A DNA stretch of 16,502 bases from contig ONWZ01000111.1 of assembly GCA_900321645.1 (NCBI GenBank), forward strand, positions 1-16,502. The letters are read 5' to 3'. The position numbers and the translations under genes are program-made. Shown piece after piece: positions 1-6,996 of this stretch; the stretch's first letter is position 1, and each line of letters starts with the position of its first letter. The notes under the pieces were generated by a model. That model ran no database searches, had not been told where the DNA came from, and saw only the letters and a program-made list of their open reading frames with translations. The DNA comes from an uncultured Eubacteriales bacterium. GTDB lineage: Bacteria; Bacillota_I; Bacilli_A; RF39; UBA660.

Positions 1-642
1 TAAGCCAAATAAAGCGACAACAGCCATGCAAGCATCGCCACCTAAAGCCCATAATTCTTTGTTATTGAAACTTACTAACTGTACTAATGTAAATTGATTG
101 TCAACAATAATATGCGCATTTTGAAGTCCAATAAAAGCAATAAATAAACCAATACCAACAGAGATACTTGTTCTTACTGCTTTAGGCATGCCATCGAAGA
201 TTTTCTCTCTTAGTGAAATTAATTCACCATCTTTGTTTCTGCCACATGGAACAATTGATAGTAGTAAGAAAATGATACCACTAATAAATACTAAGGCCAT
301 CGCATTTCCATAAGAGAAACCGAATCCTAGGGCACCACCGACAATTGTACCAACGGTAGCGTTAAGTCCCATACCAGGGGCTTGAGCTAAAGGCATTTTG
401 GCTAGTAATGCCATAAGTAATGTACCAATAAAAGCGCCTAAGGCAGTGGCAATAAATACACTCGCAAATCTTGGATCTGCGGTACCACCCCAAAGAATAT
501 TATTGGGATTTACAATAAGAATGTAAGCCATAGCAAGAAATGTTGTCAAACCAGCAAAGATTTCAGTTTTTTGAGTAGATTTTCTTTTACTAATCTCAAA
601 GAATTCATCTAATTTGCCAGTTTTCCTTTTTTTGTCTTTCAT
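1..642 (-). CDS. pbuG: NCS2-family guanine/hypoxanthine permease (AzgA/PbuG type), partial
   Basis: This is the N-terminal 214 residues of a purine permease of the AzgA branch of the NCS2 family; the rest lies beyond the left edge. It was read directly from the minus strand and stays open to base 1. Family signs are an EIFAGLTTFLAMAYIL stretch (residues 27-42) leading into the first membrane segment, and APGMGLNA (88-95), the substrate-site motif typical of AzgA/PbuG proteins. Hydrophobic segments follow near 60-80, 97-132 and 158-180. The ATG at 642 follows AAAGGTG at short spacing and an additional GGAAGGG. The gene lies alone behind its own promoter and a guanine-class riboswitch, which supports guanine/hypoxanthine import into the purine salvage pathway. 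Regulation should be repression when guanine is plentiful. The family call is firm; the exact substrate rests on the riboswitch and on homology. Confidence 0.93.
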   Translation of the reverse strand, partial: MKDKKRKTGKLDEFFEISKRKSTQKTEIFAGLTTFLAMAYILIVNPNNILWGGTADPRFASVFIATALGAFIGTLLMALLAKMPLAQAPGMGLNATVGTIVGGALGFGFSYGNAMALVFISGIIFLLLSIVPCGRNKDGELISLREKIFDGMPKAVRTSISVGIGLFIAFIGLQNAHIIVDNQFTLVQLVSFNNKELWALGGDACMAVVALFGL

Positions 643-660
643 AGACACCTTTCCCTTCCT

Positions 661-696
661 GAAAAATAAAAAAATCTTACACTTCACTGGTAAGAC
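661..696 (-). terminator. Rho-independent terminator, expression platform of the guanine riboswitch
   Basis: On the minus strand TCTTAC (690-695) pairs with GTAAGA (675-680). A run of seven T (674 to 668), one A and five more T follow. The 5' arm overlaps the antiterminator strand (AGTC, 693-697), so the two structures exclude each other. It lies about 20 bases before the permease start and would stop transcription when the aptamer is bound. Confidence 0.88.
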
Positions 697-718
697 TATA
701 TCATGCATAAGTACTGGG

Positions 719-786
719 AGTCATAGTCTATTCATTACGGTGAACAGGTAGAAACGCTTGAACCATATCATCAAGCATATATGACT
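719..786 (-). promoter_or_regulatory. Purine riboswitch aptamer, guanine class
   Basis: The minus strand shows the full purine aptamer. P1 is AGTCAT (781-786) with ATGACT (719-724). P2 is CTTGA/TCAAG with the loop TGATATGGT. J2/3 is GTTTCTACC. P3 is TGTTCA/TGAATA with the loop CCGTAA. J3/1 reads GACTATG. The C in GACTAT sits where xpt-type guanine aptamers have C and adenine aptamers have U, so guanine/hypoxanthine specificity is predicted. An antiterminator can form between GACTAT of J3/1-P1 (723-729) and ATAGTC(T) (693-699), seven pairs. Ligand binding locks GACTAT in the aptamer and frees the terminator arm, which makes this an OFF switch for the permease. Confidence 0.95.
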
Positions 787-804
787 ATTTTATTTTTCAA
801 TTAA

Positions 805-833
805 ATTATCCCATAAAAAAAAGAAAAAAGCAA
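805..833 (-). promoter_or_regulatory. Promoter of the riboswitch-permease transcript
   Basis: On the minus strand the -35 is TTGCTT (828-833), the spacer is exactly 17 bp and the -10 is GATAAT (805-810). The predicted transcription start near 798 lies about 12 bases before P1 of the aptamer. No terminator hairpin is visible between the upstream gene (stop at 844) and this promoter, so read-through transcripts would also meet the riboswitch terminator. Confidence 0.75.
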
Positions 834-843
834 TATCTTTTTA

Positions 844-1116
844 TTACTTTGTTCTCTTTCTTACTTTTGCTTGCCAATTTTGATACTCTTCGGGCATGCA
901 AATAGCACAAGGGCGATAACCGGCTTCGATTGCTGTTTCTTCATCTAAAAAGAAAACTCTATTATCGATATAATACCCTTTTTTGATCCATCTATTAGCA
1001 GATGGGCAGTCTAATCTACCATAGATTTTTAATTTCTTGTTACCACCTAATTCACCTGGTACAAAACTTTCATAAGTTTCTCCGGAAGCATTAATTAATT
1101 TGTATTTTTTATCCAT
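844..1116 (-). CDS. Small Ada-type zinc-binding domain protein
   Basis: A 90-residue protein made almost entirely of one domain resembling the N-terminal zinc domain of the Ada methyl-transfer repair protein. The diagnostic part is FFLDEETAIEAGYRPCAIC (residues 55-73), matching the Ada signature NVxFFxxxxEAxxAGFRPCKRC. The cysteines are C37, C70 and C73. The usual second cysteine of the first pair (CxxxC) is absent, because DCPSAN stands where Ada has FCRPSC. There is no AraC-like or methyltransferase domain. Standalone proteins of this kind occur in Firmicutes without a defined role. The start at 1116 lies 6 bases after the stop of the upstream methyltransferase gene, and that TAG stop forms part of the weak SD TAGGTT, so the two are co-transcribed and probably translationally coupled. 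Confidence 0.85.
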   Translation of the reverse strand: MDKKYKLINASGETYESFVPGELGGNKKLKIYGRLDCPSANRWIKKGYYIDNRVFFLDEETAIEAGYRPCAICMPEEYQNWQAKVRKRTK

Positions 1117-1122
1117 AGCAAC

Positions 1123-1788
1123 CTACCATATATATGGAATTAAACGATATTTTACTTTCTTCATATATTCTTTATAGCCTTTTAATTCTTTTATTAAGAC
1201 TGCTTCTTCATTCTTGATTCTTTTAACAATGATGAAAGGATATGCAAGAAAGATAATAAAAGAAATTAAAGAATTTAAAATTAGCGGCATCATCAAGAAT
1301 AACACAATAGTTATTAAATACATGGGGTGTCTAACAAAACTATATAATCCAGTATCAATTACTTTCTGATTATCAGCAACTTCGATGGTTCTTGATAGAT
1401 AGGTATTCTCTCTTAATACTTCGGCATATAATAAATACGCAATAACAAAGATGATGGAAGCAATAATTATGACTATTTTAGGCAAGCTAGTCCAACCAAA
1501 ACGATAATTAAAACCCGCAATGATAAACCCCGTCATAAACATTAAGCCACTAAGTAAAATAACTTCTTTTTGGGTTGCTTCTTTTTCTTTGGCATTCAAT
1601 CTTCTTTTTAATAATTCAGGATTTTTGATCATTAAAACAATGCCCGCAATAAACATGGGAATGAATAATAATTCCATGAGTAGCCATCCATTAGAGTATT
1701 CTAACGAATTAGCGGGAACAAATAATAATAATCCGACAATAATAATCCCTGATAATACTTTGGTAATCGCTTCAAAAAACAATTTCAT
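1123..1788 (-). CDS. ICMT/PEMT-like membrane methyltransferase
   Basis: A polytopic membrane protein of the isoprenylcysteine carboxyl methyltransferase / phospholipid methyltransferase superfamily. The C-terminal signature is clear: DTGLYSFVRHPMYL, where the RHPMY segment contributes to the AdoMet site, then EEAVL..LKGYKEYMKKVKYRLIPYIW, a typical family ending. About five hydrophobic segments precede and flank it. Bacterial members of this family mostly lack a known substrate. The frame opens further upstream at a TTG (1800), but the ATG at 1788 is preferred: it has GAG about 9 bases upstream, while the TTG lies only 4 bases downstream of a TATAAT box. First gene of a two-gene unit with the Ada-domain protein. 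Confidence 0.87.
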   Translation of the reverse strand: MKLFFEAITKVLSGIIIVGLLLFVPANSLEYSNGWLLMELLFIPMFIAGIVLMIKNPELLKRRLNAKEKEATQKEVILLSGLMFMTGFIIAGFNYRFGWTSLPKIVIIIASIIFVIAYLLYAEVLRENTYLSRTIEVADNQKVIDTGLYSFVRHPMYLITIVLFLMMPLILNSLISFIIFLAYPFIIVKRIKNEEAVLIKELKGYKEYMKKVKYRLIPYIW

Positions 1789-1804
1789 ATTACATCTCAA
1801 ATAT

Positions 1805-1810
1805 ATTATA
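1805..1810 (-). promoter_or_regulatory. -10 box upstream of the ICMT-like gene
   Basis: TATAAT on the minus strand, about 17 bases before the ATG at 1788 and just after the T tract of the preceding terminator. No good -35 is seen at 16-18 bp (TATGTG at best). A TG directly adjoins the box rather than sitting one base away. Confidence 0.5.
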
Positions 1811-1814
1811 CATC

Positions 1815-1844
1815 AAAAAAGATAAATCACATAGTGACTTATCT
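1815..1844 (-). terminator. Terminator of the AI-2E-family gene
   Basis: The minus strand has an 11-bp stem (AGATAAGTCAC with GTGATTTATCT, one G-U pair), a 3-base loop and six T. It begins within the stop codon of the gene ending at 1844. Confidence 0.9.
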
Positions 1845-3004
1845 TATTCTTTTGCTTCTTCTTTTTCAGCTAATCTTTTTTCAACTTTATGTTTTACAAA
1901 ATCGTAGATACATGCAAATAGTGGTACGGCTACGAGCATTCCACCAAAGCCAAACAATCCACCAAATAAGATGATAGCAAATAATACCCAGAAACTTTTC
2001 ATACCAATCTTATTACCAATCATTTTAGGGCTTAAAATATTGCCATCAAATTGTTGAATGATTAGAATTAAGATGCCAAATTCAATCGCTTTAGCAGGAT
2101 TAATCATAAGTAGTAAGAATAATGATGGGATAGCTCCGATAAATGGTCCAAAGAATGGAATAATATTGGTTACGCATACTAGAACTGATATTAATAATGT
2201 ATATGGAATCTTAAAGATACTTAAAACGATAAAAGTAATAAAGCCAATAATTAATGAATCAAGGGCTTTAGCTACGAAGAAACCACCAAATAATTTATAA
2301 ACGTTTTTAGCCATTGAAACGATATCATTATAAATTTTTGGTGAGCAATAAGCTCGTAAAACTTTATCAATACCATTTTGAAATCCTTCTTTATCATAAA
2401 TTAAATAAATTGAAATAATAATACTGATAATAACATTAATTATTCCTTTAATAACGCTAGTAACACCAGTTGCTAAATTGTTGATAATAACATCGATGTT
2501 GGGAACAACACTACTCTTTATAAAAGTATTCATGCCTTTGCTATATTCATCGACAAAACTTGAACTAATACCATATTTTTCGCATACTTTTCTTAACCAA
2601 ATAAATACTTTATCAATATATGTTGGTAAATTATTAAACATCACATTGATGCTTTCAAGTAAACTTGGGATAAAGAATTTAATTAATAAGAAAATTAAAA
2701 TTCCTACGACTAGATAAGTAATTAAAATACCTAATACCCTACCTAATTTCTTTTCCTCTCTAATTTTTTCTTTTTTATTAAAAGCATCTTCAATTTTTTT
2801 AACAAATGGATTTAATAAAAGAGCAAAGATAATTCCAATAATTACTGGTGATAAGATTGTCAATATCTTATTAAAAAATAAGCCTATATGTTTCATTTTG
2901 GAAAATAGAAAATAAACAACAATACTGCAAGTTATGGCTAAAAATACGGCCAGAAAAATTCGAAAATAATTATAACTACTATCTTTTTTGTTATAAAATT
3001 TCAT
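1844..3004 (-). CDS. AI-2E family transporter (PF01594-type membrane protein)
   Basis: A 386-residue polytopic membrane protein of the AI-2E exporter family (relatives YdiK, TqsA, YtvI). It shows two N-terminal membrane segments (about 14-34 and 44-64), a charged linker and a soluble-looking central part. A conserved C-terminal half follows with NIIPFFGPFIGAIPS, IQQFDGNILSPKMIG and GGLFGFGGMLVAVP, motifs characteristic of the family. The length is usual. The ATG at 3004 follows GAGGTGG, and an extended -10 (TGATATAAT) lies about 20 bases upstream. The gene is monocistronic, with its own terminator at the stop codon. Family members move small molecules or ions, and the autoinducer-2 role is proven only for a few, so the substrate here is unknown. 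Confidence 0.92.
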   Translation of the reverse strand: MKFYNKKDSSYNYFRIFLAVFLAITCSIVVYFLFSKMKHIGLFFNKILTILSPVIIGIIFALLLNPFVKKIEDAFNKKEKIREEKKLGRVLGILITYLVVGILIFLLIKFFIPSLLESINVMFNNLPTYIDKVFIWLRKVCEKYGISSSFVDEYSKGMNTFIKSSVVPNIDVIINNLATGVTSVIKGIINVIISIIISIYLIYDKEGFQNGIDKVLRAYCSPKIYNDIVSMAKNVYKLFGGFFVAKALDSLIIGFITFIVLSIFKIPYTLLISVLVCVTNIIPFFGPFIGAIPSLFLLLMINPAKAIEFGILILIIQQFDGNILSPKMIGNKIGMKSFWVLFAIILFGGLFGFGGMLVAVPLFACIYDFVKHKVEKRLAEKEEAKE

Positions 3005-3024
3005 AATACCACCTCTTCAGTTTC

Positions 3025-3033
3025 ATTATATCA
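3025..3033 (-). promoter_or_regulatory. Extended -10 promoter of the AI-2E-family gene
   Basis: TGATATAAT on the minus strand (TG one base before TATAAT), about 20 bases before the ATG. No clear -35. The same 9-mer recurs before several other transcription units in the window. Confidence 0.7.
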
Positions 3034-3063
3034 CGTAAAGATAAATAATTCTATAAATAATAG

Positions 3064-3085
3064 AAAAAATCAGGAAATCCTGATT
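3064..3085 (-). terminator. Terminator of the GGDEF-phosphoesterase operon
   Basis: On the minus strand AATCAGG (79-85 of this block, 3079-3085) pairs with CCTGATT (3068-3074), a 7-8 bp stem with a tiny loop followed by six T. It lies 6 bases after the GGDEF stop codon. Confidence 0.85.
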
Positions 3086-3090
3086 ATTTA

Positions 3091-4050
3091 TTAACGTCTA
3101 CGATCAAGGCCATATTTTTGATACATTCTTTTTTTATCCGCTGAAAGAATTCTATCAGCATTGTTGATCGTCAGTTTAATATTATCACTAGGTTCATGAA
3201 TGGCTAAGCCATAATTTAAACCCAATGGTGTTTTATCATTAATCCCTAAGTCTAGGAAACAAACTTCTTCAGCTGCTAGATTGGCCTTCATTGTGGCGTC
3301 TTCTAGCGTATCAACTGTTGATACCAAAGCAAATTCATCTCCCCCAATACGATAGAGTTGATGACCAGATGGAATCATCTTAGTTTGTTCTAGTGTAGTA
3401 CTAGGCCAATATTTTTTTAATACTTTAGCAGTTTCTTTAATGTATGTATCACCCAATGTATGACTATAATTGTCATTAAGATATTTTAATCTAAATAAAT
3501 CAAATAAGCCATATACCAATGCACTATTGATATGTTCATTTTCCTGGAGCCACTTTTCATAAGAATTACGATTGTTTAAACCTGTTAATATATCGATATT
3601 GGCATCCTCATACAATTCTAACCTTTTTAAAATTACTTGAAGTGTTTCAACCACTTTCATTAGAAAATGATAATTATCAGGTTTTAAATTGTTGAAAGTT
3701 AGAACATATTCATAATTATCGGTTTTAAAGTAAATAAGTTTTAAATCATGAATTGTTTCTTCATTATTTAAATCTAATGAGAGAAATGGCTTATGAGTAA
3801 ATAATGATTGCGTAGCATTAGTAATATAAGTTATTTGTTCAATGGATTTTGTATGATCATTATCAGTTTCAAAACAAGTATATAGATTATTATCTTGTTT
3901 TCGATATAGAATTACATTGTCACATAATAGATAATATTTTAACATAGATAATGCTTCGCTAATATTGCCTTTTACATCATTGCTTTTTAAAACACTCATC
4001 ATCATATCATATAAGAAATTATATTCTTGATATTTTTCTATATTTGACAT
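3091..4050 (-). CDS. GGDEF-domain protein, putative diguanylate cyclase
   Basis: A 319-residue soluble protein with an N-terminal sensory-like region (about 1-148, no clear motif, possibly GAF-like) and a C-terminal GGDEF domain (150-319). IDILTGLNNR (152-161) opens the domain. The metal/GTP residues D184, N192 and D201 are present in FDLFRLKYLND...LGD, and RIGGDEF (234-240) is intact. The usual DxDxFK is altered to DLFRLK. The product-inhibition I-site (RxxD five residues before GGDEF) is missing, the aligned residues being PSGH. The enzyme would make cyclic di-GMP from two GTP and would not show I-site feedback; activity is inferred from motifs. AGGGGGG precedes the ATG at 4050. The phosphoesterase gene ends 14 bases upstream, so the two form an operon. 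Confidence 0.9.
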   Translation of the reverse strand: MSNIEKYQEYNFLYDMMMSVLKSNDVKGNISEALSMLKYYLLCDNVILYRKQDNNLYTCFETDNDHTKSIEQITYITNATQSLFTHKPFLSLDLNNEETIHDLKLIYFKTDNYEYVLTFNNLKPDNYHFLMKVVETLQVILKRLELYEDANIDILTGLNNRNSYEKWLQENEHINSALVYGLFDLFRLKYLNDNYSHTLGDTYIKETAKVLKKYWPSTTLEQTKMIPSGHQLYRIGGDEFALVSTVDTLEDATMKANLAAEEVCFLDLGINDKTPLGLNYGLAIHEPSDNIKLTINNADRILSADKKRMYQKYGLDRRR

Positions 4051-4064
4051 ACTATTCCCCCCTT

Positions 4065-4979
4065 TTATTTATATCCGATTAAATCATCAGGCAATCTAAG
4101 TAATTTTTTAACTTCTAATTCTTGATTTAAATATTCTCGTGCTTTAGTTATTTCATCACTTGTAAATGAAATGCTTTTTCCGTCCTTGAAATAATTACCA
4201 TAGATTATTTCATTATTACTATTAAAGGTAAGAATGCTTAAATAATCATCTTTAATTTCAACCAATGGATAATGATCATATTCATAATAGCCAACAGCAT
4301 AGGCAGCACATCCACCATCAATATTTAAATAATTTTCATGAGTGTTATAGAAGTATCCATAACGTTTGTTATTAGGGGTGTGACCGATAATTGTAAAATA
4401 ATATTTATTACCGATACGGCATCTAAATGGATACATATTATCATCTTCCCTTGCCCATAAATAATATTCACTAAAGAGATTAGTATCTTTAATACTAATG
4501 TCACATTCATCTTTTACTTTTAGTGGACAAGCAGCGTGGACTAAAACAATTCTCTTACCATCTAGAAGATCTTCAAATTTATGATAGATTTTTAAATTAC
4601 TAATAAAATCGGCTACTTGTAAGATTTTGTCTTTATCACCTAAAAGATTGACAAGCGCATCATCGGTTACTCTACCACCATTATTATACCAATCATTATG
4701 TTTTGGTACGTATACTTCTTTTCTTCTGCGTTCAAAAACTTTATGCATCATAAGTTCATGATTGCCAGCTAAGTAAACTATTTTAAATGGGTTATCTGGA
4801 TTATTCATACGATTAATTAAATCTAATAGAATTTGTCCAGATTCACTTCCCCTATCGATTAAATCACCATTGATATAGAGAGTTACCTCATCTTCTTTGC
4901 TAATATTTTCAAGATATGACATTACAGAATAATATAAGTCACCATTACCATGAATATCACTAATAATAAACTTACGCAT
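4065..4979 (-). CDS. PPP-type metallophosphoesterase
   Basis: A 304-residue calcineurin-like phosphoesterase, cytosolic. The di-metal motifs appear in order: SDIHG (residues 7-11), NGDLIDRG (37-44), AGNHE (71-75), a VHA histidine near 150 and IGHTP near 200. The GDxxDRG and GNHE spacing is that of the PPP family (Ser/Thr phosphatases and symmetrical Ap4A hydrolases), so likely reactions are protein phospho-Ser/Thr or dinucleotide polyphosphate hydrolysis; the sequence does not decide. The frame is open further upstream, but the ATG at 4979 is preferred: a near-perfect AAAGGAGG sits 5-6 bases before it and SDIHG then falls at the usual N-terminal position. It is first in the operon with the GGDEF gene. 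Confidence 0.9.
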   Translation of the reverse strand: MRKFIISDIHGNGDLYYSVMSYLENISKEDEVTLYINGDLIDRGSESGQILLDLINRMNNPDNPFKIVYLAGNHELMMHKVFERRRKEVYVPKHNDWYNNGGRVTDDALVNLLGDKDKILQVADFISNLKIYHKFEDLLDGKRIVLVHAACPLKVKDECDISIKDTNLFSEYYLWAREDDNMYPFRCRIGNKYYFTIIGHTPNNKRYGYFYNTHENYLNIDGGCAAYAVGYYEYDHYPLVEIKDDYLSILTFNSNNEIIYGNYFKDGKSISFTSDEITKAREYLNQELEVKKLLRLPDDLIGYK

Positions 4980-5004
4980 AATGTCCTCCTTTTTAATGAG
5001 TAGT

Positions 5005-5013
5005 ATTATATCA
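5005..5013 (-). promoter_or_regulatory. Extended -10 promoter of the phosphoesterase-GGDEF operon
   Basis: TGATATAAT on the minus strand, about 26 bases before the ATG at 4979. It directly abuts the T tract of the preceding terminator (5013-5043). Confidence 0.7.
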
Positions 5014-5043
5014 AAAAAAAGAATAGATTTCAAATCTATTCTT
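5013..5043 (-). terminator. Terminator of the GntR-ABC operon
   Basis: On the minus strand AAGAATAGAT (5034-5043) pairs with ATCTATTCTT (5019-5028), a 10-bp stem extendable by A-T pairs, then eight T. It starts just after the TAA of the permease gene. Confidence 0.92.
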
Positions 5044-5044
5044 A

Positions 5045-5836
5045 TTATTCAATATTAACGCCCTTATTAAATTCGTGTTTACATATGAATCGCATTATAA
5101 AAATGATTATTACATATAAGATAATCGCCAAGATAGTTAATGTTTTAAAAGCGGTTGTATCTAACATAATATTATTCTTAAATAAATCCATAATTGTTGG
5201 ATTAAATAAGCCAACAACATAGGTTAAGAACAATACTAAACTTTGGGAAAGGAGATACGCTACAAAGCCATATAAAACCGAGAAAGCAATGCGATTATTA
5301 TATTGTTGATGACCCCAAATAATACCTAAGAAGCCACATTGGATAGCATTAAATACCTCCAAGAAAATAATACCAATAGTACAGGCAATAAAAGTACCAG
5401 TCTTAATACTTAACCCAGTTGTAATACTATCTATTAAAGATTTCAACCATAACCATCTTTCTTCAGTATAATAAGCAATTAATAATCCTAGGATAATGAT
5501 GGCAAAACCGACAAAGAAGAAGATTAATGTTTGAATTAGTTTAGAATCATAGATCTCATTTTTAGTTACTGGTAAGGTGTGAGTTAAATAGGCTTCATCT
5601 TTATAAATAGATCCTCTAAATCTTACCCAGCTACGCATCATCGTATTAATTAAAATATTAGCTAACATGGCAAACAAGCAACCAACACTAATTTGACTAA
5701 TTATTTTAACAATTACAGTTTGATTTAAAGCAAATAAAATTCTCGTGGTTATTGCAAAGAAGATAGCTAAGATGTAGAAGACACTCATATTTTTAAGCAT
5801 ATATTTTAAATCATATTTTAATAATTTAGTTAACAT
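5045..5836 (-). CDS. ABC transporter permease (ABC-2 type, partner of the YtrA-type GntR/ATPase)
   Basis: A 263-residue integral membrane protein with about six hydrophobic segments (roughly 17-37, 46-65, 107-126, 148-170, 183-212 and 235-257) and no soluble domain. It is the membrane half of the transporter whose ATPase is encoded just upstream. Its ATG overlaps the last codons of the ATPase gene (ATGTTAA), and AGGAGG lies 8 bases before it, inside that gene, so production is translationally coupled. Family relatives stand in ytr-type operons that respond to cell-wall-active compounds. Substrate and direction of transport cannot be read from the sequence. The gene ends at a strong terminator. 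Confidence 0.85.
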   Translation of the reverse strand: MLTKLLKYDLKYMLKNMSVFYILAIFFAITTRILFALNQTVIVKIISQISVGCLFAMLANILINTMMRSWVRFRGSIYKDEAYLTHTLPVTKNEIYDSKLIQTLIFFFVGFAIIILGLLIAYYTEERWLWLKSLIDSITTGLSIKTGTFIACTIGIIFLEVFNAIQCGFLGIIWGHQQYNNRIAFSVLYGFVAYLLSQSLVLFLTYVVGLFNPTIMDLFKNNIMLDTTAFKTLTILAIILYVIIIFIMRFICKHEFNKGVNIE

Positions 5837-6525
5837 TTGAATGACCTCCTAAAGACTTCATCTATTGATGCATTTTCTGTTTTACGTAACTTGTCAGCAT
5901 CACTTTGAAGGACTATTTTTCCTTTATCAATGAAGACTACTTCATCTAAAATTCTTTCGATATCAGATATCAAATGAGTGGAAATAATAACACTTGCATT
6001 TTCTTTAAAATTAGAAAGAATTGTATCCAAAATATAATCTCTTGTGGCTGGATCGACACCACCTAATGGTTCATCTAAAATATACAAGTCAGCATTCCTA
6101 GACATTACTAGTACTAATTGAACCTTCTCTTGCATTCCTTTACTCATTTTAGATAAGTGTTCATTAACATCTAAATCCAAATCTTTAAGTAATTTCTTGG
6201 CTTTTTGGGCATCAAAATCTTCATAGAAATCTTCAAAATAAGTAATTACTTCAGATACTTTCATTTGCGTATTTAAATAAGTTTTTTCTGGCAAGTAAGA
6301 AATAATCTTTTTAGTCTCTACCCCTACTTTATTACCATTAATTAAAATCTCGCCACTGGTTGGTGTAAGCAAATCGTTAATGAGTTTTATTAACGTAGTT
6401 TTCCCGGCTCCATTTTTACCTAATAAGCCAACAATTTTCCCACGTGGGATATTTAAATTGACATTATTAAGAGCTACTTTTTTATCATATTTTTTAGTTA
6501 AATTCTTGATTTCAATTAATCCCAT
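5830..6525 (-). CDS. ABC transporter ATP-binding protein (YtrB-like)
   Basis: A 231-residue nucleotide-binding subunit. Walker A is GKNGAGKTT (36-44), the signature is degenerate (MSKGMQ in place of LSGGQ, as in many YtrB-like ATPases), Walker B is LYILDEP followed by GGVDP, and the H-loop is in STHLISD. It should bind the permease encoded downstream and hydrolyse ATP at the inner membrane face. An in-frame TTG exists at 6537, but the ATG at 6525 is preferred: it follows the GntR stop by one base (TAAGATG), a typical coupling arrangement, and gives the usual MGLIEIKNLTKKY start. No strong SD sits at the ideal distance (AAGGGA is about 13 bases away), consistent with reinitiation after the GntR gene. 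Confidence 0.92.
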   Translation of the reverse strand: MGLIEIKNLTKKYDKKVALNNVNLNIPRGKIVGLLGKNGAGKTTLIKLINDLLTPTSGEILINGNKVGVETKKIISYLPEKTYLNTQMKVSEVITYFEDFYEDFDAQKAKKLLKDLDLDVNEHLSKMSKGMQEKVQLVLVMSRNADLYILDEPLGGVDPATRDYILDTILSNFKENASVIISTHLISDIERILDEVVFIDKGKIVLQSDADKLRKTENASIDEVFRRSFKC

Positions 6526-6526
6526 C

Positions 6527-6886
6527 TTAATTATCAATCCCTTCTAAATATTTAATTGAATCAGCTTTTCCCAATCCAATTTTTTTCATACCCTGAAAAT
6601 AACTTTTGGCTAAGGCAACAGCATATTCATCTTTTAATTTTTCAATTAATTTAGTATCGTTAGTCACATATTTACCATTCGTTCTTTCTGTATAAATTAA
6701 TTTCATACTTTCAAGTTCTGATAAAGCCTTTTGCATTGTATTAGGGTTTACCTTAAAGGTTGTAGCAAATTCTCTTACGGAAGGTAATTTTTCACCAGAC
6801 TTGAAAACACCCGAAATTAAATAGATTTTTAAATATTCTAGTAACTGAATATAAATCGGAATATTGTTATCAAATGTAAATTCCAT
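6527..6886 (-). CDS. GntR-family transcriptional regulator, YtrA subfamily
   Basis: A 119-residue regulator: an N-terminal winged helix (about 1-75) with PIYIQLLEYLK, GEKLPSVREFATTFKVNPNTMQKALSELE and a wing ending GKYVTN, plus a short helical tail of about 40 residues. That short tail marks the YtrA subfamily, which controls ABC transporter operons by autoregulation. The ATG at 6886 follows GAGGTG. A perfect inverted repeat (6899-6918) lies over the predicted transcription start, the expected operator. Binding there would block RNA polymerase and silence the regulator, ATPase and permease together until an unknown signal releases it. Confidence 0.93.
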   Translation of the reverse strand: MEFTFDNNIPIYIQLLEYLKIYLISGVFKSGEKLPSVREFATTFKVNPNTMQKALSELESMKLIYTERTNGKYVTNDTKLIEKLKDEYAVALAKSYFQGMKKIGLGKADSIKYLEGIDN

Positions 6887-6898
6887 ATTTCACCTCAC

Positions 6899-6918
6899 TG
6901 TATTACTTGGTTAATACA
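6899..6918 (-). promoter_or_regulatory. Inverted-repeat operator, probable GntR/YtrA binding site
   Basis: TGTATTA and TAATACA form a perfect 7-bp inverted repeat around a 6-base spacer. It begins at the predicted transcription start and ends shortly before the SD of the GntR gene. The position and the GTATTA-type half-sites suit autorepression by a YtrA-type protein; binding itself is inference. Confidence 0.75.
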
Positions 6919-6923
6919 ATAAC

Positions 6924-6952
6924 ATTATATGCTCTATTTTTTTAATTGTCAA
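6924..6952 (-). promoter_or_regulatory. Consensus sigma-A promoter of the GntR-ABC operon
   Basis: On the minus strand TTGACA (6947-6952), a 17-bp spacer and TATAAT (6924-6929): both hexamers match consensus perfectly. It is the strongest -35/-10 pair found here. A consensus promoter paired with an operator at the start point suits a tightly repressed, inducible operon. Confidence 0.93.
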
Positions 6953-6960
6953 TAGATAAT

Positions 6961-6988
6961 AAAAAAATGACTGCATTTTTATGCAGCC
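6961..6988 (-). terminator. Terminator of the RsgI-like gene
   Basis: The minus strand has GGCTGCAT (6981-6988) pairing with ATGCAGTC (6969-6976), an 8-bp stem with one G-U pair and an AAAA loop, then ATTTTTTT (the seven T are 6961-6967). Confidence 0.9.
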
Positions 6989-6996
6989 ACTTAGTA

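Noticed and set aside
1520..2717. Plus-strand open frames opposite the ICMT and AI-2E genes
   Set aside because: They mirror the hydrophobic minus-strand genes, have no SD or family resemblance, and every supported gene is on the minus strand.
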